DNA from: Deltaproteobacteria bacterium
GTDB lineage: Bacteria; Desulfobacterota; Desulfuromonadia; Desulfuromonadales; Geopsychrobacteraceae
Direction of reading: 5' to 3'
Assembly: GCA_009993495.1 (NCBI GenBank)
Contig: JAACTI010000174.1
Location: 1-6,609 of the forward strand
Length of the DNA: 6,609 nt
A program made the position numbers and the translations under genes. The notes beneath the pieces were generated by a model. It saw only the letters and a list, made by a program, of their open reading frames with translations, did no database searches and had not been told where the DNA came from. Shown in pieces: positions 1-6,476 of the stretch. Every line of letters begins with the position of its first letter. Positions within the stretch are counted from its first letter, which is position 1.

Positions 1-29
1 CCCTTGAAAACCGCGATGTTTTCTTCCAT
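1..29 (-). CDS. 5' end of an unidentified gene, possibly Bro-N family (partial)
   Basis: Only the first nine complete codons and part of a tenth are present; the gene runs off the low-coordinate edge. Its ATG lies two bases after the cas4 stop codon, with GGAGG seven bases upstream inside the end of cas4, so it is very probably translated together with cas4. The predicted start is MEENIAVFKG. In type I-C loci this place normally belongs to cas1, but Cas1 of that subtype usually begins with a stretch like M-(K/R)-x-L-L-N-T-L-(Y/F)-V, which this does not match. From memory, many Bro-N/antirepressor proteins begin with a short run containing I-A-V-F-x-G, so that family is the better guess. With ten residues this stays a guess. 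The existence of a coding start here is much surer than its identity. Confidence 0.5.
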
Positions 30-31
30 TC

Positions 32-661
32 CTATTCCTCCGTCCTATGAGGCATTATAAACAACTCCATCTCCGCCTTCTTTATCATTCCTTTATTGGC
101 AATCGCCCCCGGCATGCAGGAATCCTTCAAAGAACAATCTTCGCACCTGCCGTCGTTGGCCGGCGGCGGAAGCCGCTTCTCCGCGATCATTGCATGGACT
201 TCGGCAGCCACATCCTCTACCCGACGCCGCAGCTCATCGGTGAAGACTACCTCTTTCCGCTCCCGCGATCCATGCCAGTAAAGAGCGCCCTTTTCAACCT
301 TCACTCCAAGCATATCTTCCAAGCACACGGCCTGTGCACAAAGCTGAACGTAATCATTCTGAAATGTTTTATGTCTTCCCGATTTATACTCAACAGGATA
401 TGGAATTTCTCCATGAAACTCTACCAAATCTGCCTTGCCGACCAGATGCAGCCGCTTTGACCAAATCGGAAGAGCTCGTTCATATCGCACACCAGCCAAA
501 GAATGCGAGGAGTCTTCGTGAACATTCTCATGAGCGTCTTGTCCACGCATTGTATAGATATTTTCATCCCACACTTGCTCTATGTGGACAAGGGCACAGC
601 GCCGTGGACAGTAGAGGTAATGGTTCAGGGCGGAGATCATGATCGGTTCTTGTTTGTCCAT
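32..661 (-). CDS. cas4: CRISPR-associated exonuclease Cas4
   Basis: Cas4 is an iron-sulfur RecB-family nuclease that works with Cas1-Cas2 during spacer acquisition, trimming prespacers and selecting those with a correct PAM. The 209-residue protein shows the family signature from end to end: ISALNHYLYCPRRC at about residues 9-22, H44, GKADLVEF with D78, PVEYKSG with E91 and K93 as the nuclease E-x-K, and QLCAQA near 106-111. The 4Fe-4S ligands are C18 plus C173, C176 and C182. All catalytic and cluster residues are present, so the enzyme should be active. The ATG at 661 follows the cas3 stop by nine bases with only a weak GAGAAG-type binding site. About 24 residues follow the last cluster region (from GAIANKG on) and end in an acidic tail. 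The usual partner cas1 is not visible; the next gene begins two bases after the stop. Confidence 0.97.
   Translation of the reverse strand: MDKQEPIMISALNHYLYCPRRCALVHIEQVWDENIYTMRGQDAHENVHEDSSHSLAGVRYERALPIWSKRLHLVGKADLVEFHGEIPYPVEYKSGRHKTFQNDYVQLCAQAVCLEDMLGVKVEKGALYWHGSRERKEVVFTDELRRRVEDVAAEVHAMIAEKRLPPPANDGRCEDCSLKDSCMPGAIANKGMIKKAEMELFIMPHRTEE
37..41 (-). promoter_or_regulatory. Ribosome binding site for the gene following cas4
   Basis: GGAGG on the minus strand, inside the last codons of cas4 and seven bases before the ATG at 29. It supports translation of the partial downstream gene coupled to cas4. Confidence 0.7.
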
Positions 662-670
662 AGTCTTCTC

Positions 671-2872
671 TCAAATACAACAGTTATCAGCAAAGTTCGT
701 CAAGGGGAGTACGCCAGCCATATAGCCAAGGAAGTCGTCATATTTCAGGGTCCAGCGGTATAGTTTTTCAAACCCATGAATTGGCGCTACGCCATACGTC
801 CTTTCCTTTGACGAGTAGATATTGATGCTTTTTTGCTGCAATTCAAACGGTTCAACTCTTTCACGACGCTCAAGGCGTTGGCGCAAATCATCATCCACAA
901 CAACGGTAATCGTGTTTGAATCAATGACCTTGAATTTCTCATCAACCTCGGGGAATTTCCGCGCAAGTTCAGCCTTTACGATTGGGTCATCCTCATAGCT
1001 CCCCTGATTGCGGTCTCTTATCTCCCGCTTCATGGCCTCTTTACAGTAATAGGAAGAGACATGCCCCTTCTCATAGAGGTCCGCAAGTATTCGTGAAGAC
1101 ACGGTGAACGCGGGATGATCTCTGAGCAGTTCACTTGCCTTAATCCTGAAACTCCACAGCTCGCAGGTTCCAAACTCTCCCGAACGGTTCACACGACCGG
1201 CTGTCTGAATGGTGCTGACCAGACTGCACATCTCACGGGCTGCGGACCGGAATGATAAGTCAACTCCCGCTTCAACGCATGAGGTAGCAACCAGCGTCCA
1301 ATCGGTGTCATTCATATCAGCCAGACGTTTTTTCACCCTTTCCAGAACTGCCTTGCGATCAATCGGAGCCAGCGCTGTTGATAGGTGCTCAACCTTTTGT
1401 CTGTTCCTCTCCTCTGCTCCGGCAAGCTCCCTGGCCACTGCCGCAGCCGATTGAACTGTGTTGAGGATGACAAGACGCGGACCCGGCAATTGGAGTATCC
1501 ACTCACACAAATCTGTCAGAGCAAGCGCCTCTTTCTTAATTTGATACTTGATTCTGGATGTTTCTGCTTGTATTGCCGTTGTGCGTACAATGGGTATAAC
1601 CAGCTCTGCAAGCGGGGCCGGTGATGCTGAGAACTCCTCAAGCTCCCAAAATCGCGTAAGGGAACCGGATGCCATGACGATATAACAGCCCCAATCTTTC
1701 ACCAGCTCCTGGAGCCATTTCCATGCCTGTGGCCAAAGAGGGGCGGGCAATGCTGCGTGGGCTTCATCGATGAAAATAGCTGAACCAGCCAACTGATGCA
1801 GCTTACGAAGCGTTGCAGGGTGTTTGCTGGCAAGGGTCTCAAAGAACTGTACCGCGGTCGTGACGGTTATCGGCGCATTCCAAAGAAAGGAAAATGCTCG
1901 GTTCGCCTCTTCCTCAAATTCCGCCTTGTGGTGATGAGCAGCGACTACCCTTTCCTTTGTTTCACCTTCCAGCAGCAGCGCTTTACGGTATACATCAACC
2001 GACTGGTCAATAATGTTGGTGAACGGCAATACAACAAACACGCGGCGCAGACCTTTCTCCTTGGCGGCATTTAGAAGATGAGCCATGACAGCGGTTGTCT
2101 TGCCGGTTCCGACCGGGCTGTCACAGGCAATCATGCCGCCATCGTTCGGCTGAACAGTTCGGCAGGCATCATATACCTGTCGCCGAACTTCGTCTCGTTC
2201 CTTCCTGCTGTTATCGTCAGACGTCAGGCCATCAACATAGCGGTCGAACGCCACAAGCCGCTGTTCGGCTGCAAGCGGCACATCTCCTTCGGGTACGATA
2301 TTTCCATAGTGCCGCGCCGTATCGGTGTGATCTGCATCCACAAGGCATGACAACGCCATACGCATGAAGAGCGGTGTTGCGGCTTTGCCCTTCCAATCAT
2401 GTTCTGAAACACCAACACCAATCTCTGCTGCATGAACAGCAAGGTAACCGGACAGGCCGAGAGCAGTGCTGCCTTTAGCCGAAGCCTCACGGAACATATC
2501 AGGTCCTTTAACCTGTTCATCCAGCAACGAAAGCAAGCCTTTGTGATGGCAAGCTACCAGAAAGGCTCCAATAAGATTTGCCAACCGCTTCGAGTAGGTC
2601 AGAAGATAAGCCGTCCCCGCATCCCAATGTTTCACCGGCAAGCTTGTCTTACTGCTAGTTCGCAGCACGGCCTGGTTATCATCGTCCAGCTTTCCTAAAT
2701 CATGGTATGCAGCTGCGCACTCCACTGCCGCCAGCAAAAGCGGGCCAAGCGGAGAATACGCCGCCGCCCTCTTCGCATACTCGCGCGCCATGCGTAGGAC
2801 TTCCGAGACATGCTGCTTGTATGTCTGTTCCGCTATGCCGTCTTTGGCGCTATGGGCGAGATATTCGCTCAT
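671..2872 (-). CDS. cas3: CRISPR-associated nuclease-helicase Cas3 (HD plus DEAH helicase)
   Basis: Cas3 is recruited by target-bound Cascade, nicks the displaced strand and degrades it while moving along DNA using ATP. The 733-residue protein has both parts. The N-terminal HD nuclease shows H21, H57-D58 in YHDLGK, H82, H109-H110 and D179 in LVDADHTDT. The superfamily 2 helicase shows Walker A DSPVGTGKTT (251-260), DEAH at 369-372, motif III as S-G-S at 402-404 rather than the common S-A-T, and motif VI QTAGRVNRSG (556-565). A C-terminal region follows to 733. Nothing is truncated. The start codon shares one base with the cas7 stop (TAATG), with GGAG five bases upstream, so translation is coupled to cas7. 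Its location between cas7 and cas4 is unusual for an I-C-like locus, where cas3 comes first. Its N terminus differs clearly from the HD fragment at 6477-6609, so the two are not recent duplicates. Confidence 0.97.
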   Translation of the reverse strand: MSEYLAHSAKDGIAEQTYKQHVSEVLRMAREYAKRAAAYSPLGPLLLAAVECAAAYHDLGKLDDDNQAVLRTSSKTSLPVKHWDAGTAYLLTYSKRLANLIGAFLVACHHKGLLSLLDEQVKGPDMFREASAKGSTALGLSGYLAVHAAEIGVGVSEHDWKGKAATPLFMRMALSCLVDADHTDTARHYGNIVPEGDVPLAAEQRLVAFDRYVDGLTSDDNSRKERDEVRRQVYDACRTVQPNDGGMIACDSPVGTGKTTAVMAHLLNAAKEKGLRRVFVVLPFTNIIDQSVDVYRKALLLEGETKERVVAAHHHKAEFEEEANRAFSFLWNAPITVTTAVQFFETLASKHPATLRKLHQLAGSAIFIDEAHAALPAPLWPQAWKWLQELVKDWGCYIVMASGSLTRFWELEEFSASPAPLAELVIPIVRTTAIQAETSRIKYQIKKEALALTDLCEWILQLPGPRLVILNTVQSAAAVARELAGAEERNRQKVEHLSTALAPIDRKAVLERVKKRLADMNDTDWTLVATSCVEAGVDLSFRSAAREMCSLVSTIQTAGRVNRSGEFGTCELWSFRIKASELLRDHPAFTVSSRILADLYEKGHVSSYYCKEAMKREIRDRNQGSYEDDPIVKAELARKFPEVDEKFKVIDSNTITVVVDDDLRQRLERRERVEPFELQQKSINIYSSKERTYGVAPIHGFEKLYRWTLKYDDFLGYMAGVLPLTNFADNCCI

Positions 2873-3732
2873 TAGAACTCCATCAGGTCTTTCAATGGAG
2901 CGACTTTCCCTTGTAGCGCGGCAGGAAGAGTGGACGGGATGTCATACTCTTTCCTGTTGTTGGATGCACTATCCGAGTGTTCCCGTTTTGTCGGCGTGAG
3001 CGAGTCAATCAGCTTGAAATCCGAGCAAGAGCCGATTGCCGATTTGTGCTCCATGTACCAAGCATTCAGGATCTCTACGTTTGGCCGCACATATGAGCGT
3101 GAATGGGCATAAGCGTGGGGGATCAAGGCCAACAGTAATTCGATATCTTTTGCCGTACAGCCAGACTTGTGCGCCGCGCTGGGGTTCACAAAGAAGGGCA
3201 TGCAGTAGATGCCGTGCTGGACAATACGATACGCCATTGGGGCCATACCGCGATCCAATCCCTCCTGAACACCAGACTTATTCGTATTCGTGTGTCGTTC
3301 AATGATTATCGGTGCAATGGAAAGCCCCATGCCGAACTGAACAGTGCCAGTTTTGATTGTGGTGGCAGCCCCTTTTTCCAGAAAGGTATTGCCAAATATA
3401 CGACCGTCCCAATATCTCCTTTTGAATTCCTCTTGTTTGTTGTTAAGCAGATCAGTAATTTCGTCACGGTTTCGTCCTCGTGACTCAAGAATATCAAATT
3501 CTTTATCCTTGAGATCTAGTTTGGCCTTCAGTTCCATCCAGACCGGCCCTTCTTTATCCTCTACAAGGTCTCTCAGTTTTCGTTTGAATGACACCGGTGA
3601 AATTTCCCCCAGTCCGTCGGGACGCTGGCGGGGATCGCTCTCGCGATCTGGGTCGCCGTTGGGGTTGGAGTTGATGGCCTCTATGACGAGAAGGCCAGTT
3701 GCGCGCATGATTTTTTTAGCTTCGTTTGACAT
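2872..3732 (-). CDS. cas7: Cascade backbone protein Cas7 (Csd2/Csh2 family)
   Basis: Cas7 subunits line up along the crRNA spacer and form the backbone of Cascade. The 286-residue length fits the Csd2/Csh2 family. Recognisable features are the glycine/asparagine loop NSNPNGDPD (21-29), a basic segment VSFKRKLRDLV (about 48-57), YWDGRIFGN (107-115), the strand GTVQFGMGLSIAPI (129-142), and the block from IVQHGIYCMPFF through CTAKDIELLLALI (170-204), which fits the family's usual H/Y-G-I-Y region followed by a D-x-E-L-L helix. The ATG at 3732 is preceded by AAGGAG at a spacing of seven bases. It follows cas8c after 31 bases, and its stop overlaps the start of cas3. Subtype I-C rather than I-B is inferred mainly from the neighbouring Cas5 and Cas8c. 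Confidence 0.95.
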   Translation of the reverse strand: MSNEAKKIMRATGLLVIEAINSNPNGDPDRESDPRQRPDGLGEISPVSFKRKLRDLVEDKEGPVWMELKAKLDLKDKEFDILESRGRNRDEITDLLNNKQEEFKRRYWDGRIFGNTFLEKGAATTIKTGTVQFGMGLSIAPIIIERHTNTNKSGVQEGLDRGMAPMAYRIVQHGIYCMPFFVNPSAAHKSGCTAKDIELLLALIPHAYAHSRSYVRPNVEILNAWYMEHKSAIGSCSDFKLIDSLTPTKREHSDSASNNRKEYDIPSTLPAALQGKVAPLKDLMEF

Positions 3733-3739
3733 GGTATGT

Positions 3740-3745
3740 CTCCTT
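3740..3745 (-). promoter_or_regulatory. Ribosome binding site for cas7
   Basis: AAGGAG on the minus strand, seven bases before the cas7 ATG, within the only intergenic gap (31 bases) between complete genes of the effector set. A strong site here fits the need for several Cas7 copies per Cascade. Confidence 0.7.
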
Positions 3746-3763
3746 TTCCTTAAATGTGTTGGT

Positions 3764-4132
3764 TTAATTCTTTTCCGATTCTACGCGGGCAAGATACCCG
3801 AGCAGCATCTGTGCTTTATCTGTATCACTGGATCGCTGCGGCAATGGGGCTTCCTTTAACTGCTCGGATACCTCGCCAAGCTGCTTAAGAAAGGTTTTTA
3901 CCAGGCCCACTCTATCGCCCTCCTTCACTGTTCTCGCCCATGCCTGATAGGGCAAAACCCTCTGAGACAGCATTGAAAGTGCTTTTTCAGGAGTTTCAAG
4001 AGCAGTTGCCATAAGCGCATTGCCAACTAACTGCGGCGGAACGGACCCTTTACGCGGTCCTTTGCAGTATTCGAGGTGCAGACTGTCGGCGAGGTTTAGT
4101 AACCTGCCGACCAGAAAAGCAGAGGATGTCAT
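3764..4132 (-). CDS. cas11c: Small subunit Cas11c, internal translation product of cas8c
   Basis: In type I-C systems the small Cascade subunit is known to be made from an internal start near the 3' end of cas8c, in the same frame. Here an in-frame ATG (codon 564 of cas8c) is preceded by AAAGGAG with a five-base spacer, one of the best binding sites in the window and buried inside a gene where it has no other reason to exist. The product would be 122 residues, MTSSAFLVGRL to the common C terminus, close to the roughly 120-residue size reported for Cas11c. It is rich in predicted helix (LVGRLLNLADSLHL, EKALSMLSQRVL, LVKTFLKQLGEVSEQLKE, KAQMLLGYLARVES), as expected for the helical bundle small subunit that lines the target DNA. 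Expression is inferred from sequence only. Confidence 0.78.
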   Translation of the reverse strand: MTSSAFLVGRLLNLADSLHLEYCKGPRKGSVPPQLVGNALMATALETPEKALSMLSQRVLPYQAWARTVKEGDRVGLVKTFLKQLGEVSEQLKEAPLPQRSSDTDKAQMLLGYLARVESEKN

Positions 4133-5821
4133 AATTTCTCCTTTCGTGTGACCGAGTTTATGTAAGATCAAACTTATAATTGACGGGATTAGCAATTTTT
4201 GCTTTTCATATTTCTTCGTGTATTTTTTATCGATCATATGCACAAGCCCTTGCACATTTGCCTGCCCAAGCGCCATCAACAACGGGAAACTGTTGCGGAG
4301 CACTGCGCTCAGTGCCCTTGTGGCAACCTGATGAAGCTCTTGACCTTCCCCCAGCAGCAGACTTAAAGCATCATTGACGGAGAAGCCGTGTGCCCCTTCC
4401 GCACGGGTGCCCTGACGGGACCAAACCGTATTCAGACACCAAACCACTTCTGCCGGAAATGGTATCAACGTTTCAATCCAAACGGGAGTATCGCCCTTGT
4501 TTTTTCCAAAACTCCGTAGCTTGATTGTTGGGCCATTCCTGCTGCCTTCCTGCCAAAGTTGTGCCGAGTGAATAACATGATCGGCAGAATATCGTTTGCT
4601 GGCCAATACCTTGGTGCGTGCGTCGCCCGGTCTTTTCGCAAGAACAAATACACGAACCCCGGAATCTACCGTTTCGTTTGTCCTACCCCGCAAGGCAACC
4701 GTTACTCTCTCGGCGAGCGCAGCAAACCGAGCTTGCCCTATTTCAGCTAAGTCGTCTTCCGCATCTCCCATTATGCCAGCCAAGTCAGGCAAACTATCTG
4801 GATTTTGGGTTGGATAGGCAAATAATAGCATCGGTCGTTCCATCCTACGGCTGAGATCACACCATGTTTTCCCTTTACGATCGTCATCTCCAAGCCATTC
4901 CAGTGCACGCTTCATTTTTTTCCGCACATCATTCCCGACAGAAAAAGATTCGTGCTCAATCATTCCGTATCGCATCTGACAAGGTGAGTCTTTGGTCATG
5001 GCCCTAAGCTTTACATTACCAAGTGCGTTTTTAAACCCGACATCTGGAAATTTATTGTCATCCCCGGAAGCATTACAGCCAAACGCGTCTACTCCCGCAG
5101 AAACTTTCGTTATCGTTGCTGACAACAGTTTTGAGTTCATCCATTTTTGAACTTCCAAATGATTTGCAGGGAATTGCTTCCAATCACTAATTTCGAAAAT
5201 AATCTGAAAGTCTAACGGTTTTGCGCCGCTATAGTAAAACAACACATCTATTGGCCATGACTTGCCTTCTTCAATATTTTTAAGCAGCTCGCCATACAAT
5301 TGACCATGGAATCTCTTTGAGTCAATTTTTTTTGCTCTCGCAAGAAGTTCTGTAATTGACGAAAATTCATCAGGGACATCAGTAAGTTTTGCAAATAGGT
5401 CGTTTACCGGCTTATCAAGACATTCGTTGATCTTATCGAATGCATTTGTCTTCTTACCCAAGTTGTCCAGCCACAGATTTGTGGAACAGGTGACAATTTT
5501 TTGAATTTCATTTCGCGGCATGTTGCTGCTTTTTTTCATGGTGATTAATCTCTTTTTGCATTCATCATCAGTCACTTTCAATAATGGTGGCAAATTAACC
5601 GACGGAAAGGAAACCCCATATGATCCGATACCATCCCATTTTCGAACTGTCTGTACCTGATCAATGGCCATCGAGCTAATGCCTGAGATATTTCCATCTT
5701 TATCCAAGTATACGGAACAAGCTGTTCTCCTTGGACATAAAGTAAACTTGGGGTGATAATCTGGAGGGTTTATTCCTGCTTTTTCCAGGCAAATCGATAG
5801 TTCACGAAGCTCATTCAGCAT
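3764..5821 (-). CDS. cas8c: Cascade large subunit Cas8c (Csd1 family, divergent)
   Basis: Cas8c reads the PAM and holds the crRNA 5' region and target DNA in type I-C Cascade. I place this 685-residue protein in the Csd1 family by position between cas5 and cas7 and by several weak but ordered matches. The N terminus has L-x-x-L...PPDYHPKF and a VYLDKDGNI segment. NLWLDNLGKK (about 115-124) resembles the family's LWDNAKYVLG. The C-terminal AFLVGRLLNLAD and GNALMATALETPEKALSML match its AxLLGRLxAxLE and YYGAASATPAxVFxxL blocks. It is somewhat longer than the usual roughly 570-630 residues. I chose the ATG at 5821 over the in-frame TTG at 5827 because GGAGGG lies seven bases before the ATG but only one base before the TTG. 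The start overlaps the end of cas5 by 11 bases. The 5' half is visibly richer in A and T than cas3 (see findings). The 3' end also encodes a probable Cas11c. Confidence 0.85.
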   Translation of the reverse strand: MLNELRELSICLEKAGINPPDYHPKFTLCPRRTACSVYLDKDGNISGISSMAIDQVQTVRKWDGIGSYGVSFPSVNLPPLLKVTDDECKKRLITMKKSSNMPRNEIQKIVTCSTNLWLDNLGKKTNAFDKINECLDKPVNDLFAKLTDVPDEFSSITELLARAKKIDSKRFHGQLYGELLKNIEEGKSWPIDVLFYYSGAKPLDFQIIFEISDWKQFPANHLEVQKWMNSKLLSATITKVSAGVDAFGCNASGDDNKFPDVGFKNALGNVKLRAMTKDSPCQMRYGMIEHESFSVGNDVRKKMKRALEWLGDDDRKGKTWCDLSRRMERPMLLFAYPTQNPDSLPDLAGIMGDAEDDLAEIGQARFAALAERVTVALRGRTNETVDSGVRVFVLAKRPGDARTKVLASKRYSADHVIHSAQLWQEGSRNGPTIKLRSFGKNKGDTPVWIETLIPFPAEVVWCLNTVWSRQGTRAEGAHGFSVNDALSLLLGEGQELHQVATRALSAVLRNSFPLLMALGQANVQGLVHMIDKKYTKKYEKQKLLIPSIISLILHKLGHTKGEIMTSSAFLVGRLLNLADSLHLEYCKGPRKGSVPPQLVGNALMATALETPEKALSMLSQRVLPYQAWARTVKEGDRVGLVKTFLKQLGEVSEQLKEAPLPQRSSDTDKAQMLLGYLARVESEKN
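4138..4144 (-). promoter_or_regulatory. Internal ribosome binding site for cas11c
   Basis: AAAGGAG on the minus strand inside cas8c, five bases before the in-frame ATG at 4132. It encodes part of the peptide HTKGEIM in the long frame and decides the start of the internal small-subunit product. Confidence 0.75.
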
Positions 5822-6446
5822 AGACAAGCCCTCCGTTTCTCACTTTAGCATCTGGCTTGTAAACTGGTTGTTTGTTCCCTGATGGTTCAAACACAGAAAA
5901 AAGAAAGCTTGGCAAGTCGAGTGAAATATCTTCTTGCACCCGAGTGCCCTCCCGAAATGGCCCGATATAGTCCGGTACAAATTCACGCCAGCCAAGGAAC
6001 GGCGTATCGTGCCACTGCCCTTTCTCCAAGCGACGGTTGAACATATCCTGGCAGGCGTGCAGCGCATTAAGTCCTTTACTTGCCTGCGAACGTGCCTTTT
6101 CGGATAACGTCCCTGAAAATCGCGCCGGTTTTATCTCCGCATAAATCCGGTAGCACACGTTGATCAGAGTTGTTGCCAGCAACTGATAACTACTGTGTGG
6201 CATAATTGCTGTTTTCCGTAATGGCCCTCCGTAATTGGTCGCGTAGTTGTGGAAAACGATCGGCTTACAAATCTCCACCTTCACCGGTACGATCTCTACT
6301 GTCTCGATCCTGACGATTGCCTCAAATAGCCCTTTTGCAGCTGAATACGTCGGCACAGGATAGCTCACCGGTGAGTCACCTGTATCTGGGCGTGTCCACA
6401 TAGCCGTTGGGCCGGACACCTCCATTTGAATTGAGTAAGTTTTCAT
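5811..6446 (-). CDS. cas5: Cascade subunit Cas5 (Cas5d/Cas5c family), catalytic residues apparently lost
   Basis: Cas5 caps the 5' handle end of the crRNA in Cascade; in type I-C it usually also cuts the pre-crRNA, replacing Cas6. The 211-residue protein fits the Cas5d family: SYPVPTYSAAKGLFEAI (28-44), CKPIVF (60-65), MFNRRLEKGQ (135-144) and PFLGWREF (149-156). The start at 6446 has AGGAAGGAG with five bases spacing, and the end overlaps cas8c by 11 bases. Compared from memory with Bacillus halodurans Cas5d, whose cutting residues are Y46, K116 and H117, the aligned positions here are V45, A131 and C132. A histidine (H130) lies two residues away from the expected position. Family membership is secure; whether this protein still cuts RNA is doubtful. 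It follows the cas3 remnant by 30 bases and is now the first complete gene of the cluster. Confidence 0.93.
   Translation of the reverse strand: MKTYSIQMEVSGPTAMWTRPDTGDSPVSYPVPTYSAAKGLFEAIVRIETVEIVPVKVEICKPIVFHNYATNYGGPLRKTAIMPHSSYQLLATTLINVCYRIYAEIKPARFSGTLSEKARSQASKGLNALHACQDMFNRRLEKGQWHDTPFLGWREFVPDYIGPFREGTRVQEDISLDLPSFLFSVFEPSGNKQPVYKPDAKVRNGGLVYAE
5829..5834 (-). promoter_or_regulatory. Ribosome binding site deciding the cas8c start
   Basis: GGAGGG on the minus strand within the last codons of cas5, seven bases before ATG 5821. It is too close (one base) to the upstream in-frame TTG at 5827, so it favours the ATG and shortens the protein by two residues. Confidence 0.7.
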
Positions 6447-6451
6447 ATACG

Positions 6452-6460
6452 CTCCTTCCT
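6452..6460 (-). promoter_or_regulatory. Ribosome binding site for cas5
   Basis: AGGAAGGAG on the minus strand, five bases before the cas5 ATG, in the short gap after the cas3 remnant. It supports the chosen start and suggests cas5 is well translated although the gene upstream of it is broken. Confidence 0.7.
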
Positions 6461-6476
6461 GCCCCGTTTGTTCACA

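Noticed and set aside
1..29. Calling the partial gene cas1 from context alone
   Set aside because: Position favours cas1, but the ten visible residues do not resemble Cas1 of this subtype.
47..460. Plus-strand open frame of 137 codons opposite cas4
   Set aside because: It is the complement of a gene with all catalytic motifs intact, and its product resembles no family I know.
3344..3859. Open frame of 171 codons on the plus strand across the start of cas7 and the end of cas8c
   Set aside because: It lies opposite two well-supported genes, is dominated by serine, arginine and leucine as expected of an antisense shadow, and has no recognisable domain.
5326..5333. Run of eight A in the cas8c message, a possible slippage site
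   Set aside because: The reading frame continues intact for hundreds of codons on both sides and the run simply encodes Lys-Lys-Ile; shifting would give no useful product that I can see.
5825..5827. TTG as start codon of cas8c
   Set aside because: The GGAGGG site is only one base away from it but seven bases from the ATG at 5821, which is also the more usual codon.
6447..6476. Promoter for cas5
   Set aside because: The 30-base gap is too short and shows no -10/-35 pair; transcription probably comes from upstream of the window.
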